Assembly: GCA_920105625.2 (NCBI GenBank)
Contig: OV050030.1
Span: 408,719,034 to 408,783,033, forward strand
DNA from: Clusia tigrina
Taxonomy: Eukaryota > Arthropoda > Insecta > Diptera > Clusiidae
Direction of reading: 5' to 3'
DNA: 64,000 nucleotides
A program made the position numbers and the translations under genes. The stretch's first letter is position 1; every line of letters begins with the position of its first letter. Shown one piece after another: positions 58,956 to 64,000 of this stretch. Below the pieces are notes generated by a model. It was not told the DNA's origin. It did no database searches and was given only the letters and a program-made list of their open reading frames with translations.

Positions 58956-59880
58956 GCAGCGTTTGCGTGGCGCATTTCATTTGCGGTTGAATCGCAGCGA
59001 ATTGCCAGGCAGCGGAATTGCATGAAACTGAATAAAACAAACAGAAAAACGATTGCGGCCGATTGTGGACGGTTGCGGTGCGGTGAGCGGCATTCCGTTG
59101 CGTTGACGATGCAACCGACGACAAACAACCACAAGCGACGCAGGCCTCACAAAAAAACTGTCATAACGCGTGACCAATGTCATGTCAACGTTGACATGAC
59201 AACAACAACAACCGCTACAACAACAACAACAACATTGAATACAAAAACAAACTGCGGCACAGAAACAGAAACGGCGACAAGAACGTCACACCAGTAGCTG
59301 CAGTGAGAGCAAACACCGTCACCACCATCACCGAAGCACCGCCACCGCCACCGCCGCCGCTGCTACCTCCAACAACAACAACAACAGCCACACGAAAGTA
59401 CTCATCTGCAATAATCACAGCCGAACAGAAACTTGTCAACGACGGAAGCTGCAGCGCAAAGGGCCGCCTGGCATCGCCAATCGTAGCGACATCAAATCGC
59501 ACACAGGACGAAAGTTTTCAGCGCCGAGTGGGGCAAGGGCAGCAGGACGGGCAGCTTAGGCGATGTGCGGCGCTACGCTGTAAACACAAACTGCATAAAT
59601 ACGCACAGGCACACGCACACGCACACACTCACAAGTTCAAGCATTGCAGAGTGCAGCAGCAGCAACATCGGGCAACACTGTGGCCAACAGTGGCAAAAGT
59701 GACAAAACAGAAACAAAATGTCATAATTGATAGCGACAGTTCGCGCTGACATGTTAACTTTGAGCTAAGGCGCATGTTCTGCCACTGGAGACGTGGAGAA
59801 GTGGTGCGGCAGTGTAGTTGCTGGAGTGCTCTAAAACTGGCATAGAAGATGCGTTTCCCCCCTCTGCAACGGAGCGGCCG
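58956..59880 (+). other. candidate 5' exon of a host gene (splice donor at 59881)
   Basis: A GC-richer, CAA/CAG/CCG-rich stretch stands out from the AT-rich surroundings. It is preceded by TTCACAATTGCAG (58943-58955), which could be a 3' splice site, and ends GGAGCGGCCG followed by GTAAGTTAAT at 59881, a near-consensus donor. An ATG at 59849 with A at -3 opens a short frame (MRFPPLQRSG) to the donor in phase 2. The upstream frames (59022-59297, 59303-59749) are PPPPPP, TTTTT and HAHAHAH low-complexity and look like untranslated leader. I infer a 5' UTR or first coding exon. Without the downstream exon this stays speculative. Confidence 0.3.
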
Positions 59881-60359
59881 GTAAGTTAATATGTTAAATC
59901 GGATTAGTGTGATTGAAATGTTTGCACTACAATTCCAGTTTGTGGCTTAAGGCGTTCGTTTTTCCGTTGCAGCTTTTCTATGGGAAAAGTGGGAAAATAT
60001 TTTGATTTGTTCTTTTATTTTGTTGAGAGTGGAAAAATACGTTTAATTATTTTATTTACTTATTTATTTTTTGAAATTTTGTTTCTTTTCACTTTCATGC
60101 ACAGACATATTTTTGACCAAACATTAACTTGGCGATTGTGTATATAGTTGAGTCCTTTTCACAGGTGTACACCGTAGTTAGAGACCCAGGATCAAGATTT
60201 GTTGTCATTTAAAAAATGTGTCCAGCGTTCGGCCCAGATTGGGCTTCACAGTATTACATTACATCACATTCTGGCTGGGCTTAAGAATTTAGACTAAGAT
60301 TAAGATTGTACTGAGAGCGAGAACTAGTCACCTAGTCACTGCGGCCATATAGACCTATT
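59881..60359. other. AT-rich sequence following the candidate donor
   Basis: No gene is seen. If the donor is real, this would be the beginning of an intron. Confidence 0.3.
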
Positions 60360-60930
60360 GTGCCACACTCTATATTTACAAATACTCCCCAAGTCTAGTA
60401 ATCATTACGAATTCAGAGATTTCTTTAGCAGATTTGTCCGCTATATCTGACGGTTCTATGAAATGGTTAGCTATGTAAGGAAGCCGGTTCCATATGTGAC
60501 CATTACAATGACAAAGCAGATGTTCAGTTCTATCCTCTTCTTCGTTAAATAACCTATAGGGGTCATTTTGAGTGATCCTTATGTGTGTTTCAATACTTTA
60601 CAGTGCCCAATCAAAATACAAGTGACAATGCGTATACCTGACCGAGTCATGCTCAGTATCTCGATAGTTCTCTTGAGAGAATGGAATGGCATCGAAGTGT
60701 AACTACCTTAATATCTTTTGTTTTCCTCCAATATTGTTCCGATTTCTTTCCTAGTCATTCCTTCATTCCGAATTTTCTGGAGGTCCAACTTAAACCACAG
60801 AATGGTTCAGGTCCAGTAAAGCTACTGGCTACCCTTTTACTAACGAGTTCATACGCCTCTTCGCTCCCCACGTGCCCACTATGCCCTGGAATCTATATCA
60901 GATGGACACTCTTTTTTGAAGCTAGTCTCT
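60360..60930 (-). mobile_element. RNase H-type non-LTR retrotransposon tail
   Basis: Minus strand. IPGHSGHVGSEEAYELVSKR (about 60890-60835) is the end of RNase H. SSFTGPEPFCGLSW follows, and then, after frameshifts, SGIRIVTCILIGHCKVLKH (about 60640-60580) and NEEEDRTEHLLCHCNGHIWN (about 60550-60480). EISEFVMITRLGEYL closes the tail near 60425-60380. A stop precedes IPGH and others follow. Confidence 0.7.
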
Positions 60931-63694
60931 TCAAGCTAAGCAATGCAAAAAAAAACCAAAGAATGGATTTAACGAACAAGAGAATTAGAATAAAGTAGAA
61001 GAGGTAGAATTTTGGACGTTTTGCTGGGACATTGCCCACTCTTGCTTACATTGGTGGGAACTAATTATATACACAAGACTGGTAAGTTAACTCTAATAGA
61101 TAGAAGCAATTGGATGAATCCTGTGTCACTGCAGGAATGTATATATTTCCTCATAAGGAATCCACAATTGAATAAAGAATAGGATAGAAATAATATAGAA
61201 AATAGACCAACCAATTATCTTACAGTTTATAATAAATTGAAGTGACTTAGGTTGATTTCACATCTTCAATCTTCACTTCATATCTCTAAATGTGTTTCAG
61301 TTATTAGTCTCAATAGGTTTAACAATATACTAAAGTAAAAACAATCTCCCAAATGTGAATATATATAGGAGTACATATTTGCTTTAATTGTAGAAATATG
61401 ATGTCAAAGTCAACCAGATTCATTTAGTAAGAATATGGAAGCTGCAAATTCCATCCAGTTTCCCACATACCTAAATAAATTTATGAATTTCAGTCAATTT
61501 GTTATCCCTATAAACGCACCTTTATCAAAACAGAGTGAAGATAAGTACCTTCTAAGTGTGGACTGAAAATGTGAACTAAACCATAATGAATAATTCAGAG
61601 CCTTCTTGAACTTGGAGTATGTCCTTCAGAAGCATGATTGAATTGTACCATTCTCTATAAACATGAGAAACCCGAAGAACAATATTTCTAATTTTATTTT
61701 TGTTTGTTTGAAGATAAATTATTCTTTCAGATCAACGTCGAATTAGGGGCAAATCGGTCACATTTTGGTTCAAACATATGTCAATCATAATGCTCACAGA
61801 ACCGTCAGTCAAAATGGTTTTCAGCTATTATAATCGCAAATGCTATAAAACTGTCAGATTAATCTCAAAAGCTAACTTTAAAAGTAGCCCATACGGGTAT
61901 GCCCAATCACTGACCTTAGCCTAAGGCCGTGATTACACACAACACGAATTCCCCAGAAATTAATGTCGGACATTGTGGGCCTTGTGTAAATGGTGTTTTC
62001 TTGTAAGTCAGAGTGGCTTTCCACCATTTCTGAATTTGCAGAATATTTTCTCACTTCAAACTCACTGTCACTGATGGAAACCCCGCTTAAGACTTTATAT
62101 GAGCTCTTCAACATATCTTAGCTTTTGTATTGTGTTAAAATATTTCTAAGGACCACAAAGGAGACTTTAGCTCTGCTTGACTAAATTATATTTCTAGTCA
62201 CTACTCGCACACGGGCATGTGAATATTTCTAATACGCTTTCTCCTACAATGAGACCCAACAATAGAACCCATTTGCACACCTTTGCCAGTTATTGTTTTG
62301 TTGAAGAAAAAATTATTAAGTTTTATGATGCCACGCAGCCCGAACAGATGATCCGATTTCTGAGTATTTGTAACTGCAAATTGCCTATAAATAAATAAAT
62401 AAGTTCAAAGGCAACACGCTGCACTATAAATCTGTATTTGCCTTTGAGTTTCCTTATGCAATACGTAAACGTTTCTTTCTCCAGTCTTTTGTTGTGTCAA
62501 CAATAGCCGTGAATGCCATTCAAAGGCTAAAAACTTCAACTAAACGTACGGCTTTATAGATTTTGAACGTTCGCACCAACACTTCCGTACCAGCCAACAC
62601 AAAAGCACCACGAAGGACCAATGCATCATGCGTGCAGAACCAATAAATTTGTTTACAATCAAATCAAATGCGGTGTGATTTATTTCGAACAAAAGCGCCC
62701 ACAAAAACATACAAAGCAAGGAACTTAACTGCATGCACTGCCGGGCGAACAACACGAGTGTGTGGCGATGTGCCCATGGAAATGTTTTGTGGCAGCAACG
62801 CCATAACTTTGGTTGCACAAAAAGAACTCAATTTCGTATGCAAATCGCACGTCACGTCGGTGAAGGGTAATAAAAACGTTTTTGCTTTTTGTTTGTTTGG
62901 ATTGTTGCACTCTTTTTCTCAGCTCTTTTTGCACTTTGTTTATTTGTCTGGAAATTGAGGAAAGTGCACAACACACAAGCTCAGATTAATTCATTGTTGT
63001 GCTGCAGTTATTTTTAAGCCTTTCGCAAAAGTTCATCAGTATATAAACAGAGAGTCTTAGTAGGGCTATGGTAGGCGCAATTGGTGGAATTTTTCAAGAT
63101 ATTTAGTTGGTTTTTTAAAAAAAATTTAAAGAACCACTTAGGGTGACTCCTGACACATTACCTGTCTGCCTACTGTAACTGGCTAGATGAGGGTTTATCT
63201 GATAATGGAATATCTGATAGGAGGTCTTCAAAAGGTAGACCTCTCCTAGTGAAAAGGGAGAAGAGTCCGAAGTTAGCAATAAGAACTCCTGTTGTAACGT
63301 TTAGATTTTATTATCATGAGAATAACAGATAAATCAGGGATACTAATCAATAAAGGCACATTCTAAGGGCGATCACACCAATGATGGCAGCAGTAGTTTA
63401 GCAATAAACGGATTACTGAACTAATTTGTCCCACCTTTTAGAAAGCTCCTTTGACTCACCTGTTGGTGGCATTCACCACATGTCTGCGGAAACGAAAGTT
63501 TGAGTAAAGTCGAGCATAGAAGAAACCTTATTTTGGTAACAGTGAAGGAGGTATTTGAAAATGGGTTTAATGGAGGAAATCAGCTCATACAAGTATACTC
63601 GCTATTTACATCCTGGAGTGTGAAGTAACCAGTGATTTTGGTCGCTGTTCAAATTACCGCTGACTTAAAAGTCGCTGTCACCAAATCACCACTA
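60931..63694. other. AT-rich unique DNA
   Basis: No gene or named repeat is recognised. 62200-63050 resembles the other unique islands in composition. Confidence 0.35.
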
Positions 63695-63919
63695 AAGGTG
63701 CAGAGTGACATAAAGCAGAAACGCCAGAATCCAGTTTATTTGCAACAGAAACAAAATCAACAACAGAATTAGTAGCACAATAGCTACAGAATTTACCACC
63801 AGAAAATGAGCGATGGGCGACAGAACAGAAACAACTTATCGAGAGTTATCTAGAAAGAATTATGTTCTGTTCCTTTTCTGCTTCTGTTGCCGTTTCAGTT
63901 TTGTATCACTCTGCACCTT
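63695..63919. mobile_element. small inverted-repeat element (candidate MITE)
   Basis: A 29-bp left arm starting AAGGTGCAGAGTGACATAAA at 63695 matches the complement of 63891-63919 at 25 of 29 positions. The 225-bp segment between and including the arms has no open frame. A target-site duplication is not obvious, so the class is unknown. Confidence 0.45.
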
Positions 63920-64000
63920 AACCAAAATGTCGATATTAACCTCATCACTTGTGTAGTTATGGATCCACGAAATTTGAAAATTAAATAAACGTTTGTTTCC

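Noticed and set aside
59303..59749. 148-codon coding gene
   Set aside because: Mostly PPPPPP/TTTTT and HAHAHA low complexity; better read as untranslated leader of a candidate exon.

Overview
This window looks like eukaryotic, gene-poor, intergenic or intronic DNA from a higher dipteran. I infer a fly, possibly tephritid-like, from the transposon families (R1-clade and RNase H-bearing non-LTR retrotransposons, a mariner element, a tRNA-derived SINE) and from the AT-rich background with many CAA, CAG and CA runs. The species cannot be fixed from sequence alone. I found no complete host protein-coding gene, no rRNA gene and no functional tRNA gene. Most open reading frames are chance frames or fragments of decayed retrotransposons.

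Layout. 1-6130 holds two R1-like non-LTR elements in opposite orientation (214-2238 minus, 3943-5507 plus). Both sit inside degenerate ATTGAT hexanucleotide arrays, and a SINE copy lies at the left edge. 6131-16900 is mostly unique DNA, with an RTE-like tail (8025-8528), two copies of the 3' end of one non-LTR family (10080-10515 plus, 13600-14170 minus), a solo LTR (12677-13326), a GTGGGCGTGG-type AT-rich repeat, and the tail of a second family (14825-15432). 16900-25500 carries direct duplications, a ~50-bp minisatellite (19290-20105), a 12-bp array (22430-22562) and a 158-bp AACGAGTA-rich tandem repeat (23376-24158). 26225-32110 has further non-LTR tails and a second, expanded solo LTR (28108-29148) carrying a piece of retrotransposon RNase H. 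36090-38310 is the longest RNase H-type non-LTR remnant. 39077-39262 is the most complete SINE copy. 42000-43700 and 49800-53490 are more non-LTR tails. 45764-48047 is an internally deleted mariner with an R1-like element inserted in it, flanked by a 13-bp target-site duplication. 56150-60930 has two further tails. A candidate 5' exon of a host gene (about 58956-59880, ending in a GTAAGT donor) lies at 59 kb. The last 3 kb has a small inverted-repeat element.

The retrotransposon copies are almost all 5'-truncated and broken by stops or frameshifts, as expected for dead insertions. They alternate with islands of unique, simple-sequence-rich DNA that could be intronic or regulatory. The most useful leads are the hexanucleotide-array association of the R1-like family, the three-copy tRNA-derived SINE with a palindromic tail, the R1-in-mariner nest, and the dispersed AACGAGTA family with shared TAGWGATG-like termini.
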